Source: Marinilactibacillus sp042660675
GTDB taxonomy: Bacteria; Bacillota; Bacilli; Lactobacillales; Carnobacteriaceae_A
NCBI RefSeq assembly: GCF_042660675.1
Contig: NZ_JBHSUL010000002.1
Location: forward strand, 1 to 64,000
DNA length: 64,000 bases
Direction of reading: 5' to 3'
The position numbers were made by a program, and so were the translations under genes. Position 1 is the first letter of the stretch. Each line of letters begins with the position of its first letter. Shown here piece by piece: positions 41,790 through 51,609 of the stretch. The notes beneath the pieces are model-generated. The model saw only the letters and a program-made list of their open reading frames with translations, had not been told where the DNA came from and made no database searches.

Positions 41790-44318
41790 CTATTCTTCAG
41801 TATGTTCTTCTGTTTCTATTTCAAGATTATCTTCTAGTATTTCTACTGTCGGATCTTCCACTTCGCTTACTTCGAGTTCTTCCTCTTCTTGAGGTTCTAC
41901 TTTAGCGAGAGTGGATACTTTATTGCCTTCTTCCAGACGCATCAATCGAACACCTTGAGTTGCTCGACCTGTCTGAGAGATATTTGTAGCGTGGAATCGA
42001 ATAACGACTCCCCCGTTTGTAATCAACATGATATCTTCATGCCCATCTACTGTTTTAAGTCCGATTAGAGGACCGTTCTTCTCAGTAACGTTGGCTGTTT
42101 TAACACCTTTACCGCCTCGACCACGGATAGCATACTCGCTGGCAGCCGTTCTCTTACCGTATCCATTTTCTGTAATGATCAACACCTCTGAATCTTCGTT
42201 TAAAAGATCCATCCCGACTACATCATCTTCTTCTCTTAAGTTAATTCCTCGAACACCTGCAGCAGCTCTACCCATACTTCTTACTTTGGTTTCATGGAAG
42301 CTGACAGCGTAGCCGTCTCGTGTACCGATAATGATGTTTTGATCTCCGTTAGTCATGGAAACATCGATCAATTCATCTTCTTCTCTTAAGACGATTGCTC
42401 TTAATCCGCTTGTACGAATATTCATAAACTCACTTAAAGCTGTACGTTTGACAGTCCCTTTACGAGTTGTAAAGAATAAGTGTTCATTTTCTTTCGCTTC
42501 TCCACGCATATTGATAATGGCCTGGATTTTCTCACTATTATCTATACCCAGGAAGTTAATTGCCGGAATACCTTTGGCTGTACGGCCATATTCTGGAATT
42601 TCATATCCTTTAGCTTTGTATACTTTACCAGTATTTGTAAAGAATAAGAGTAAATCATGCGTCGAACAGGTTAATAAGGTCTCAACAAAGTCATCTGTAT
42701 TCGTCCCCATACCTTTCACGCCTCTACCGCCTCGGTTTTGAGCTTTAAATTCTGAAATGGCCATGCGTTTCATGTATCCATTGTGAGATAAGGTAATCGC
42801 AATCTCTTCTTCTTCAATCAAATCTTCATCTTCGAGACTCAATAATTCACCAACTAGAAGTTCTGTGCGGCGATCATCGCCATGTCTTTCAGCAATTTCT
42901 TCCAGCTCTACTTCGATGATCTCATTTACACGTTCTGGACGAGCCAGAATGTCTGTTAAATCATCAATTGTAGAAATCAGTTCTTGATATTCGCCTTCGA
43001 TTTTCTCTCTTTCTAGTCCTGTTAAACGAACCATACGCATATCAAGTATTGCTTGTGATTGACGTTCAGAAAGGTCGAATCTTTCCATCAAAGTCTCTTT
43101 AGCAATCTGACCAGTTTGAGAACCTCTAATGATTGAAATAATTTCATCGATATGATCCAGTGCAATACGTAGACCTTCTAGAATATGCGCGCGCGCTTCT
43201 GCTTTGCGCTTATCGTATTCTGTTCTTCTACGGATAACGATTCTTTGGTGTTTTAAATACTCTGTTAGTATCTCTACTAGTCCGAGCGTTTTAGGGATTC
43301 CATTTACGATCGCTAACATATTGAATCCAAAGGATGTTTGCATCGGTGTCAATTTATACAAGTTGTTCAATATAACGCTCGCTGAGACGTCTCTACGGAC
43401 TTCTATAACTACGCGCATACCATCTCTATCTGATTCATCTGTTAAGTCTGTAATACCCTCAATGCGCTTATCTCGAGCTAATTCAGCTATACGTTCTACC
43501 AGCTTTGCTTTATTGACTAAATAAGGTAGTTCATCAACGATAATACGTTCACGACCATTTTTAAGTACGTCAATATGTGCTTTTGCACGAACCTTGATTG
43601 ATCCACGACCAGTTTCATAGGCTTTTCGAATACCAGACTTACCTAATACCATCGCACCTGTCGGGAAATCCGGTCCAGGCAACACTTCCATCAATTCAGC
43701 CACTGTCGCTTCACTGTTGTCCATCAACATACGACAAGCAGCAATCACTTCTCTAAGATTATGTGGGGGAATATTTGTAGCCATTCCTACCGCAATCCCA
43801 GAAGCACCGTTTACCAGTAGATTCGGGAATCTTGCAGGCAAGACATCTGGTTCTCTTTCAGAACCATCATAGTTATCGTGATAGTCAATCGTATCTTTAT
43901 TGATATCTCTAAGCATTTCCATAGCGATTTTGCTCATTTTTGCTTCTGTATAACGCATTGCTGCTGCACTATCGCCGTCTATTGAACCAAAGTTTCCGTG
44001 TCCATCAACTAAAGGGTTACGATAACTGAAGTCTTGTGCCATACGCACCATAGATTCATAAATAGCAGAGTCACCGTGGGGGTGATACTTACCCATTACG
44101 TCTCCAACGATACGAGCAGATTTTTTGTAAGCTTTGTCGGGTGTCATGCCTAGTTCATTCATTCCGTAAAGGATACGGCGATGAACAGGTTTCAGACCAT
44201 CTCGAACATCAGGTAGAGCACGGGAAACAATTACACTCATTGCATAGTCTAAAAATGAATTTTTCATTTCACTAGCAAGATTGATCGATTCCATGCGTGC
44301 TTCTCTATTTTCAGCCAA
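41790..44318 (-). CDS. gyrA: DNA gyrase subunit A
   Basis: The start is TTG 44318 with AAGGAGG nine bases upstream, giving 842 residues. It has the winged helix around PDVRDGLKPVHRR and the active Tyr in AAMRYTEAK near residue 115. It also has the quinolone region HGDSAIYE and the GyrA box QNRGGRGVKG near residue 530, which distinguishes gyrase from topoisomerase IV. The C-terminal pinwheel is complete and ends in a Glu-rich tail. Confidence 0.97.
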   Translation of the reverse strand: MAENREARMESINLASEMKNSFLDYAMSVIVSRALPDVRDGLKPVHRRILYGMNELGMTPDKAYKKSARIVGDVMGKYHPHGDSAIYESMVRMAQDFSYRNPLVDGHGNFGSIDGDSAAAMRYTEAKMSKIAMEMLRDINKDTIDYHDNYDGSEREPDVLPARFPNLLVNGASGIAVGMATNIPPHNLREVIAACRMLMDNSEATVAELMEVLPGPDFPTGAMVLGKSGIRKAYETGRGSIKVRAKAHIDVLKNGRERIIVDELPYLVNKAKLVERIAELARDKRIEGITDLTDESDRDGMRVVIEVRRDVSASVILNNLYKLTPMQTSFGFNMLAIVNGIPKTLGLVEILTEYLKHQRIVIRRRTEYDKRKAEARAHILEGLRIALDHIDEIISIIRGSQTGQIAKETLMERFDLSERQSQAILDMRMVRLTGLEREKIEGEYQELISTIDDLTDILARPERVNEIIEVELEEIAERHGDDRRTELLVGELLSLEDEDLIEEEEIAITLSHNGYMKRMAISEFKAQNRGGRGVKGMGTNTDDFVETLLTCSTHDLLLFFTNTGKVYKAKGYEIPEYGRTAKGIPAINFLGIDNSEKIQAIINMRGEAKENEHLFFTTRKGTVKRTALSEFMNIRTSGLRAIVLREEDELIDVSMTNGDQNIIIGTRDGYAVSFHETKVRSMGRAAAGVRGINLREEDDVVGMDLLNEDSEVLIITENGYGKRTAASEYAIRGRGGKGVKTANVTEKNGPLIGLKTVDGHEDIMLITNGGVVIRFHATNISQTGRATQGVRLMRLEEGNKVSTLAKVEPQEEEELEVSEVEDPTVEILEDNLEIETEEHTEE

Positions 44319-44350
44319 GTATTTGTTCCTCCTTGTTTTCATCGAGCTTT

Positions 44351-44416
44351 TTACAACTTAAATACCGTGTGTCAACATCAAGACAGAAAATTCTGCACAC
44401 GGTATAGTTGTTTTGA
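44351..44416 (-). other. Hairpin between gyrB and gyrA without a T-run on the coding strand
   Basis: ACAACT...ATACCGTGTG pairs with CACACGGTAT...AGTTGT to form a long stem with a loop of about 25 bases. On the strand of gyrB and gyrA it is followed by A-rich sequence, so it is not a classical terminator. It could be an RNA processing or stability element. Confidence 0.55.
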
Positions 44417-44439
44417 TAGATTATTTAGTGATCCAAACT

Positions 44440-46386
44440 TTAAATATCGATATTTTGAACATATTGAGCGTTATCTTCGATAAAGAGACGACGCGGTTCA
44501 ACTTTTTCACCCATCAACATATCAAATACCATATCTGCTTCAATGGCATCTTCAACAGTGACTTGAAGTAAGCGACGATTTTCTGGATTCATTGTTGTAT
44601 CCCAAAGTTGTTCCGCATCCATCTCGCCTAGACCTTTATAACGCTGAATATCTGGTTTTGGTGTTGGTGGAATTTCTTTCAAGTACTCTTCTAGCTGTTT
44701 ATCTGTATCCAAGTAAACTTCCTTTTTACCTTGTTTAACTTGATACAAAGGTGGCTGAGCAATATAGACAAAACCTGCTTCAATAACGGGTCTCATATAT
44801 CTGAAAATCAGTGTCAATAGTAGTGTACGAATATGTGCACCATCTACATCGGCATCTGTCATGATAATCAATTTATGATATCTTGTTTTATCGATTTCAA
44901 ATTCTTCGCCAAATCCTGTACCCATCGCTGTAAACAACGAACGGATTTCTTCATTGGCCAAAATACGGTCAATAGAAGCTTTTTCTACGTTCAAAATCTT
45001 ACCCCTGATGGGTAAAATCGCCTGAAATAGTCTTGATCTTCCTTGTTTTGCGGAACCTCCAGCGGAGTCTCCCTCAACAATAAAAATTTCAGATTTTTCA
45101 GGATCTTTAGAAGAACAGTCAGCCAGTTTTCCTGGAAGATTACTGATTTCCAGACCATTTTTCTTACGTGTAACTTCTCTGGCACGTTTAGCTGCCAAGC
45201 GCGCACGTGCTGCCAACAAAGCTTTTTCAATAATTTGTCTACCGACAGTCGGATTTTCCATTAAAAAGCGATCAAAATGCTCACTGAATAGTCGGTCCGT
45301 AATTGTACGCACTTCTGAGTTCCCTAGTTTTGTTTTTGTCTGTCCTTCAAACTGTGGATCTGGATGTTTGATACTGAGTACGACAGTCAAGCCCTCTCGG
45401 ACATCTTCACCTGTCAGATTATCATCATTTTCTTTTAAAATCTTGTTTCTACGAGCATAATCGTTGATGATTCGCGTTAAAGCGGTTTTGAATCCTGACT
45501 CATGCATCCCACCTTCATAGGTATGGATATTATTTGCGAAACTCATAATATTCATATGGAAGCCATCTGTATGTTGTAAGGCTACTTCTACAACAATACC
45601 TTCTTGTTCTCCTTCAAGGAAAATAGGTTCTTCATACAAGTTCGTTTTTGCTTGATTCAAGTAGCTAACGTAACTTTGGATCCCACCATCATATTGGTAA
45701 TCCAAACGAACTGGCTTTTCTTCTCTTCGGTCTTCAATAGAGATCCTCAGACCTTTGTTCAAGAAAGCCAATTCTCTTACACGAGTAGATAATTTGTGGA
45801 AATCATAAACGGTCGTCTCTTTGAAAATCTCTGCATCTGCTTTGAAGACAACTTCTGTTCCACGTTTGTCCGTTGTACCCATTTCTTTAAGGTCGTACAT
45901 CACTGCACCACGTTCATAGCGCTGATTGTATACTTTTCCATTTTTATGGACGTTCACTTCAAGGTACTCTGACAAAGCATTTACTACAGACGAGCCTACA
46001 CCGTGTAGGCCTCCAGATACCTTATATCCGCCACCGCCGAATTTACCACCAGCGTGCAAGATTGTAAAAACTGTTTCTACTGCTGGACGACCTGTTTTTT
46101 GTTGGATATCGATTGGGATTCCTCGTCCATCATCTGTAACGGTTACGATGTTGTCGGGTTCAATGACAATCTCAATCTTATCAGCGTGACCTGCCATAGC
46201 CTCATCTATTGAGTTATCTACAATTTCCCATACTAGGTGGTGTAGTCCTGCTTCGCCTGTCGATCCGATATACATTCCGGGTCTTTTTCTAACGGCTTCT
46301 AGACCTTCCAGTACTTGAATCTGACTTGCATCATATTCTTCGCGTATTTCTACGACTTCTTTTGGAGTCAATTGTTCATCTGCCAA
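44440..46386 (-). CDS. gyrB: DNA gyrase subunit B
   Basis: This 648-residue protein starts at TTG 46386, preceded by GGAG, two bases after the recF stop. It has the GHKL ATPase with ADDGRGIPI, GGLHGVGSSVVNALS, and the TOPRIM domain with EGDSAGGSAKQGR and DADVDGAHI. It pairs with GyrA to introduce negative supercoils. The gene order recF-gyrB-gyrA is classical. Confidence 0.97.
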   Translation of the reverse strand: MADEQLTPKEVVEIREEYDASQIQVLEGLEAVRKRPGMYIGSTGEAGLHHLVWEIVDNSIDEAMAGHADKIEIVIEPDNIVTVTDDGRGIPIDIQQKTGRPAVETVFTILHAGGKFGGGGYKVSGGLHGVGSSVVNALSEYLEVNVHKNGKVYNQRYERGAVMYDLKEMGTTDKRGTEVVFKADAEIFKETTVYDFHKLSTRVRELAFLNKGLRISIEDRREEKPVRLDYQYDGGIQSYVSYLNQAKTNLYEEPIFLEGEQEGIVVEVALQHTDGFHMNIMSFANNIHTYEGGMHESGFKTALTRIINDYARRNKILKENDDNLTGEDVREGLTVVLSIKHPDPQFEGQTKTKLGNSEVRTITDRLFSEHFDRFLMENPTVGRQIIEKALLAARARLAAKRAREVTRKKNGLEISNLPGKLADCSSKDPEKSEIFIVEGDSAGGSAKQGRSRLFQAILPIRGKILNVEKASIDRILANEEIRSLFTAMGTGFGEEFEIDKTRYHKLIIMTDADVDGAHIRTLLLTLIFRYMRPVIEAGFVYIAQPPLYQVKQGKKEVYLDTDKQLEEYLKEIPPTPKPDIQRYKGLGEMDAEQLWDTTMNPENRRLLQVTVEDAIEADMVFDMLMGEKVEPRRLFIEDNAQYVQNIDI

Positions 46387-46388
46387 GT

Positions 46389-47510
46389 TTATTCACTCTC
46401 CATTTTAATCTGCCCATCTGATACATTAAAAATCCGCGGGTCATTCAATAATTCTTTTTTTACTCCGTCCAAACTCGTCGTTGTCAAAAATGTCTGAACC
46501 TTATCTTGAATCGATTTAAGCAAGTGCGTTTGTCTATCATCGTCGAGCTCACTTAATACGTCATCAAGTAATAAGACGGGATATTCTCCCGTCATTTCGA
46601 ACATTAATTCAATTTCTGCAAGTTTTACGCTAAGTGCAGTCGTTCGCTGCTGTCCTTGAGATCCATAAGTCTGGACATTTTTGTCGTTGATGTAAAAACG
46701 GAGGTCATCTCTGTGGGGGCCACTTACTGTGGTTCCTTGATCTAGCTCTCTCTGCTGATTCTTGCTGAATTGTTCTAACAAGTCTTGCATCAATTGGTTT
46801 TTATCTTGTTCAGAATTAACCGGTATAGAGGACGCGTATTCGATACGTAACTGTTCTTTTTCCTGAGAAATAGATTTGTGTATCGGTTCAGCCCACTCCT
46901 GTAGGCGTTTGGTAAATTTGAATCGCTCTATAAGGACTTCTGCGCCTTCTGCAGCTAGCTGATCTGTTAAGACATCTAAATAAGTCTGATCCACTTTATT
47001 TTTGAATCTCGCTTGTTTCAGATACTGGTTACGCTGCTTGAGCATCTTTTGATATTCAACAAGATGGTGAAGATAAATCGGGCTCATCTGTCCCATCTCC
47101 ATATCCAGAAACTTTCTCCTAACCGAAGGAGATCCTTTGACAAGAGACAAGTCTTCTGGCGCAAACAAAATAACGTTCAGGTGACCAATGTAGGCACTGA
47201 GCTTTTTTTGTTCTAGATGATTTAGTTTTGCTTTCTTTCCTTTTTTGGAGAGAATAATTTCCAGTGGAAAGTCACCTTGAGATTTTTCGATTCGGCCCGT
47301 TACTTTTGCAAATTCCTGATCCCAGCCAATCAATTCTCTGTCGTTCGCTGTACGGTGGCTTCTAGCCATCGCGAGTACATAGATACTTTCCATCATATTC
47401 GTTTTGCCCTGAGCATTTTCTCCCAGAAACACATTGATATTCTGAGAAAATACAGCTTCGGCTTTATCGTAGTTGCGGTAACCTCTTAGTTGGAGGTCTT
47501 TTAAATACAT
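46389..47510 (-). CDS. recF: DNA replication and repair protein RecF
   Basis: This 373-residue protein has Walker A GENAQGKTN at residue 32, the signature VSGPHRDDL and Walker B VLLLDDVLSELD. It loads or protects RecA at gapped DNA. Its start overlaps the yaaA stop by one base and its stop precedes gyrB by two, so translation is likely coupled. Confidence 0.97.
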   Translation of the reverse strand: MYLKDLQLRGYRNYDKAEAVFSQNINVFLGENAQGKTNMMESIYVLAMARSHRTANDRELIGWDQEFAKVTGRIEKSQGDFPLEIILSKKGKKAKLNHLEQKKLSAYIGHLNVILFAPEDLSLVKGSPSVRRKFLDMEMGQMSPIYLHHLVEYQKMLKQRNQYLKQARFKNKVDQTYLDVLTDQLAAEGAEVLIERFKFTKRLQEWAEPIHKSISQEKEQLRIEYASSIPVNSEQDKNQLMQDLLEQFSKNQQRELDQGTTVSGPHRDDLRFYINDKNVQTYGSQGQQRTTALSVKLAEIELMFEMTGEYPVLLLDDVLSELDDDRQTHLLKSIQDKVQTFLTTTSLDGVKKELLNDPRIFNVSDGQIKMESE

Positions 47511-47743
47511 CAGGCGTCCTCATGTTTTAAAGATTCAACTACAAAACTACCTACTTCTGGAATATCTACTACTGTACCGTCATAAAGTTTCTTTCCTCGT
47601 CTGTTTTCAAGTTCTCCATCAACAAAGACTTCAAACTGCTCTAGAAACGGCTTAGCCATTCCTCCACTTGAAATCACATTTGCGTGTTTCAGAAATTGGC
47701 CTAATGTAATATACACTTCTTCTATTTGAATTGGGGTATGCAC
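47510..47743 (-). CDS. yaaA: S4 domain protein YaaA
   Basis: This 77-residue protein has an S4 RNA-binding core (ITLGQFLKHANVISSGGMAKPFLEQFEVFVDGE). It is always placed between dnaN and recF in Firmicutes. It acts in ribosome assembly in Bacillus (also called RlbA). Confidence 0.93.
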   Translation of the reverse strand: MHTPIQIEEVYITLGQFLKHANVISSGGMAKPFLEQFEVFVDGELENRRGKKLYDGTVVDIPEVGSFVVESLKHEDA

Positions 47744-47814
47744 CTTTTATCGGCTCCTTAAAGTAAAAAATACGTCATGAAACTCTACGATTTTTTTCAT
47801 ACTATTCTTTCTCT

Positions 47815-47843
47815 ATTATACCCCAAAAAAGAGGTCAATACAA
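47815..47843 (-). promoter_or_regulatory. Promoter of yaaA-recF-gyrB
   Basis: TTGTAT (47838-47843) and TATAAT (47815-47820) on the minus strand have a spacer of 17 bases. The yaaA start lies about 70 bases downstream. Confidence 0.6.
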
Positions 47844-47979
47844 ATTTTGACGGAAAATAATGGCCTCTGATAGATTTTTGATAGATAAAAAGAAAAATGA
47901 TATTTTTACTCAAAATACGCTCAGAATGTAAATTTGTGTATTTTTATCTGTTTTCGTCTTAAAAAAATCTGTTAGACAA

Positions 47980-48034
47980 AAAAATCCTACTGAGTTCGGT
48001 CCATATAGACCTGATCAACTCAGTAGGATTTCTG
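47980..48034 (-). terminator. Terminator of dnaN
   Basis: A perfect 15-bp stem AAATCCTACTGAGTT / AACTCAGTAGGATTT is followed by a T-run on the minus strand. Confidence 0.85.
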
Positions 48035-48043
48035 TTTAGGATT

Positions 48044-49180
48044 TTAAGATGTACGAATCGGTGTAATTAACTGGATAAATTCTCTATTGTCATCACTTGG
48101 AACCAATACAAAGGGTCTCAAAGTTGAAATGAGTTTTATCGTGATTTCAACAGCACCAAATGTATTCAACGCGGCTTTCAGATAATCCGGATTGAATGAG
48201 ATTTCCATTTCTTCTCCTTCGATCTGTTTAAAGGACACATCTTCATTCACTCTTCCAACTTCTGGAGAGTTTCCGGTTATTTCCAATTCATTTTGCTTCA
48301 CTGATAATTTAACCACATTATTTTTACCTTCGTGTGATAAAAGTGAAGCACGTTCTACAGCACCTAAAAGAACTTGTGCGTCTAGTGTGATCTGTGTAGA
48401 AGAAGCATCAGGAATCAGGCGATCTGTATCCGGATAGTTCCCTTCTAGAAGTCTTGAATAGAAATGTGTATCTTCTGTTTTGAATAAAATTTGGTTTTCT
48501 GCAATCGCAACTGTAATTTCATCAAGAGAATCATCTAGTAATCTTGATAATTCTTGAAGACTCTTTCCTGGAATTACAATGTTGTAAGAGAAATCTCCAG
48601 CAGATTCTAAAGGAATGACTCTTTGACTTAGGCGGTGACTATCTGTAGCAACGGCTTTTAGTCTGCCTTCTTTTAAAGAAAGGTTCACTCCTGTTAATAT
48701 CGGACGACTTTCATGTGAAGATACAGCAATAACGGTTTGTTTAACAATGGTTTTCAACAACTGAACAGGTAAAGTAAACGCCTGGTCCGTATCGATCTCT
48801 GGTAAGTGTGGATAATTTGCTGCATCTAGCCCATTGATAATAAAAGAAGATGAAGCTGAAGTGATGGCTGTTTGAACGCGATCCATTACCTCAATAGAAA
48901 ATGTTTCATCTGGCAATTTGTTTACAATGTCACTGAAGAAACGAGCAGGTTGTAAAACGATACTACCTTCTTCTTCAATTTTTAATTCTGCTTTTTCATC
49001 GTGAACTGAAATAATGGTTTCGATTGAAATATCAGAGTTACTACCAGTCAGTTTAACACCTTCTGAATCTGCAACCAATTTGATTCCTGTTAATATCGGA
49101 ATTGTTGTTCTTGAAGATACTGCAAGTTGAACGTCTCTCAATTTTTTTAGAAAAGCCGTTCGTTTGATAGAAAATTTCAT
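48044..49180 (-). CDS. dnaN: DNA polymerase III beta sliding clamp
   Basis: This 378-residue protein is of normal length for the clamp, with three repeated clamp domains and the C-terminal element FIQLITPIRTS. It forms the dimeric ring that tethers polymerase. It follows dnaA in the same orientation across an origin-bearing gap. Confidence 0.97.
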   Translation of the reverse strand: MKFSIKRTAFLKKLRDVQLAVSSRTTIPILTGIKLVADSEGVKLTGSNSDISIETIISVHDEKAELKIEEEGSIVLQPARFFSDIVNKLPDETFSIEVMDRVQTAITSASSSFIINGLDAANYPHLPEIDTDQAFTLPVQLLKTIVKQTVIAVSSHESRPILTGVNLSLKEGRLKAVATDSHRLSQRVIPLESAGDFSYNIVIPGKSLQELSRLLDDSLDEITVAIAENQILFKTEDTHFYSRLLEGNYPDTDRLIPDASSTQITLDAQVLLGAVERASLLSHEGKNNVVKLSVKQNELEITGNSPEVGRVNEDVSFKQIEGEEMEISFNPDYLKAALNTFGAVEITIKLISTLRPFVLVPSDDNREFIQLITPIRTS

Positions 49181-49280
49181 AGAATCCCTCCGTGCATTTT
49201 TCTTATTGTAAGTATAGCATAATGTGCTGTTATTTCATGATTTTGAATTGGATTTAAATCTGGCAGACTGCCTGTATATA

Positions 49281-49416
49281 TTTATATAAATAATATAGTA
49301 ATAGTAGTAGGGCCTGTGTATACTGTGGAAAAGCTAAAAAACCCTTAGAGACAAAAGTTTTCCACTTGTGGATAACCTGTGGGTAACTTTGTGTAGAAAG
49401 TATCAGGTTATACACA
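49281..49416. other. oriC: oriC, dnaA-dnaN side: unwinding element and DnaA boxes
   Basis: An AT-rich segment (49274-49300) leads into TAGTAATAGTAGTAG, a DnaA-trio array, then GGGCC. Two adjacent DnaA boxes of one mismatch each follow (49315-49323 and 49324-49332). Further boxes lie at 49367-49375 (perfect, minus strand), 49378-49386 (one mismatch) and 49408-49416 (perfect TTATACACA). The order trio, GC block, boxes matches the basal unwinding system known in B. subtilis. Confidence 0.85.
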
Positions 49417-49443
49417 GGTGGAAATCCTAGGTATAATAAAAAA

Positions 49444-50778
49444 TTATTGCAGACTCTTTTTGATCTGTTCTATTTCTTGTTTTAATTCAGCGTCTTTCTT
49501 GATTGCTTGCTCGATTTTTTCATATGCATGAATAACAGTAGTATGATCCTTACCACCAAACTCTTTTCCGATTTTAGGTAAAGAGTTATTTGTCATTTCT
49601 CTAGATAGATACATTGCAATCTGTCTTGGAAGAACGATTTGACGAACACGTTTTTTGCCTTTTAAATCAACGAGTGAAATTTGATAGAACTTACTGACTG
49701 TTTGCTGAATTGTTGCGATTGAAATATCTTGATTCTTGTCTTTTTTGACCATACTTTTGAGTGCATCTGCGGCTAGACTCGTCGTAATGTCATTTCTTTG
49801 GATAGCTGAATAAGCTTGTACTCTAACCAAAGCACCTTCTAATTCACGAATATTTGAATCAATTTGTCCGGCGATGTAGCTCAATGTATCATTTGGAATT
49901 TCAAGTCCTTCTGCATTGGCTTTTTTTCTAAGGATCGCAATTCTTGTTTCAAGATCTGGAGGTGTAATATCAACGGATAGTCCCCAAGCAAATCTAGAAA
50001 CCAGTCTTTCTTGAAGTTTTGGTATTTCATTTGGTAGTCGGTCACTAGTCAATACGATTTGCTTACGATCATCGTAAAGTGCATTAAAGGTGTGGAAGAA
50101 TTCTTCCTGAGTACCTTCTTTGTCAGCAAAAAACTGGATATCATCTACTAATAGAAGATCCACATTTCTATATTGTCTTCTAAATTTTTCCTGCGTTCTA
50201 TTTTGAATAGAATTGATGAAGTCATTTGCAAAATTTTCACTTGATACATATTTGATTTTAGCATTTGGATTGATTTGTAAATACTGATGACCAATCGCGT
50301 GCATCAAATGCGTTTTTCCGAGTCCTACTCCACCGTAGAAAAAAAGTGGATTATAGATCGTTCCAGGTTCTTCCGCGACAACTAAGGCAGCTGCGTGAGC
50401 CATTTGATTACCTTTTCCGATAACAAAAGTATCAAAAGAATATTTACTGTTCAAAGTACTGGAAACCATATTCATTTGATCAAAAGGTTCTCTCCGCTGC
50501 GGTTCTTCATTCTCTTCATGTGTAGCCTGTTCTTCAGAGGTTACAAAAAGTGGAGAAATTTCGCGGCCGAAATATTCATAAAGGTACTCTACCATTCTGG
50601 TAGTCAGATTATTCTGCCAATATTCTTTATGCAAAGTAGATGGAACTTCTATAGTAACGGAGTTATCCGTAACTCGGACGAGGTTTGCGCTTTGAATCCA
50701 TGTATCAAAACTAACTTTAGATAGAGATTGTTTAAATTTATCTTGTAAATGTATCCACAAGGGATGCGTGTTATTCAT
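49444..50778 (-). CDS. dnaA: Chromosomal replication initiator DnaA
   Basis: This 444-residue protein has the N-terminal interaction domain (residues 1-85), a linker, then the AAA+ domain with Walker A GGVGLGKTH (149-157) and Walker B LLVDDIQF. The C-terminal box-binding domain carries FGGKDHTTVIHAYEK. It melts oriC. Boxes on both sides of the gene allow autoregulation. Confidence 0.98.
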   Translation of the reverse strand: MNNTHPLWIHLQDKFKQSLSKVSFDTWIQSANLVRVTDNSVTIEVPSTLHKEYWQNNLTTRMVEYLYEYFGREISPLFVTSEEQATHEENEEPQRREPFDQMNMVSSTLNSKYSFDTFVIGKGNQMAHAAALVVAEEPGTIYNPLFFYGGVGLGKTHLMHAIGHQYLQINPNAKIKYVSSENFANDFINSIQNRTQEKFRRQYRNVDLLLVDDIQFFADKEGTQEEFFHTFNALYDDRKQIVLTSDRLPNEIPKLQERLVSRFAWGLSVDITPPDLETRIAILRKKANAEGLEIPNDTLSYIAGQIDSNIRELEGALVRVQAYSAIQRNDITTSLAADALKSMVKKDKNQDISIATIQQTVSKFYQISLVDLKGKKRVRQIVLPRQIAMYLSREMTNNSLPKIGKEFGGKDHTTVIHAYEKIEQAIKKDAELKQEIEQIKKSLQ

Positions 50779-51336
50779 TCTGTTCCTCCTCGTCTCAATG
50801 AATGTTTTTTTATTTTATCATGGATGAGATAAGTTTTCCACAACTGAGTGAAATTGTTGATAAATAATTCAGAACCTATTGAAAATAGTTATCCACACGG
50901 GAACAGAGCCTGTGTGGAATTTCAAGTTGTACAGAAATGTTTAACAGGAATTGTGGATAAGTAAACGTATTTAAATACTTTAATACCAGTCTGTAAATTA
51001 GTTATTAACATTATGAAAAAACTTGTGGATAACTTTATATACACAGGGTGAAAATGTGGGTGGATCATGTATAAAGTTGTTAACAGCTAAAAATAAAGAT
51101 AGAGTTGTTAACTGTCCTGTGGATAAAAATGTGCATGAGATCAGCATATTTTTTATTTGAAAATGTGTCTAAATTTAAAAGCAAACAGTTAAATTACAAA
51201 GGAAGACTTGACAAATGGTATCTATTTTCTTAAACTGATATAGTCTGTCTATGTTATGATGCAAAATTTAGATAGCATTTTGTAACCTTTAAATAGTAAA
51301 CAGAGATATAGCAATGATTCAGGAGGTGTATGATCA
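50779..51336. other. oriC: oriC, rpmH-dnaA side: DnaA-box array
   Basis: This 558-base gene-free gap contains perfect DnaA boxes at 50889-50897 (plus strand), 50952-50960, 51024-51032 and 51118-51126 (minus strand), with near-matches at 50834 and 51037. It has no trio element, unlike the other side of dnaA. It also carries the dnaA and rpmH promoters. Confidence 0.85.
51208..51236 (+). promoter_or_regulatory. Candidate promoter of rpmH-rnpA
   Basis: TTGACA (51208-51213) and TAAACT (51231-51236) are 17 bases apart. The -10 box is weak; a TATAGT-based alternative lies a few bases downstream. Confidence 0.45.
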
Positions 51337-51480
51337 ATGTCACAACAAGGATTAACATATCAACCTAAAAAACGTAAGCGTCAAAAAGTACACGGTTTCC
51401 GTAAACGTATGAGTACAAAAAACGGACGTAGAGTATTGAAAGCAAGACGTCGTAAAGGTAGAAAACGCATTTCAGCATAA
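51337..51480 (+). CDS. rpmH: 50S ribosomal protein L34
   Basis: This 47-residue, very basic protein contains the L34 signature TYQPKKRKRQKVHGFRKRM and ends RRRKGRKRISA. The start is ATG 51337 with AGGAGG ten bases upstream, giving a slightly longer N-terminus (MSQQGL) than the usual 44 residues. It is the first gene of rpmH-rnpA-yidC-khpB, transcribed away from dnaA. Confidence 0.95.
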   Translation: MSQQGLTYQPKKRKRQKVHGFRKRMSTKNGRRVLKARRRKGRKRISA

Positions 51481-51487
51481 GAAATAA

Positions 51488-51536
51488 TAGGCGACGATAG
51501 CTTCTTATTAAAATAAGAGCGCGTCGCCTTTTTTTG
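51488..51536 (+). terminator. Terminator-like hairpin between rpmH and rnpA
   Basis: The stem AGGCGAC / GTCGCCT is followed by seven T. It probably allows partial read-through, so that rpmH is made in excess over rnpA. Confidence 0.8.
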
Positions 51537-51609
51537 TTGTCAAAAGCGATCTTAATGAAATAAACTATTTTTGAAAAAAGAATCAAGTAAAGGCAGGTGG
51601 TGACTGGTC

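Larger units (their letters stand above)
47744..48043. other. Gap between dnaN and yaaA
   Basis: This 300-base AT-rich gap holds the dnaN terminator (47980-48034) and a minus-strand promoter TTGTAT-17-TATAAT (47815-47843) for yaaA-recF-gyrB. No ORF or DnaA box was seen. Confidence 0.7.

Noticed and set aside
51365..51586. Minus-strand ORF of 73 codons over rpmH
   Set aside because: It is antisense to the L34 gene, which has a full signature and ribosome site.
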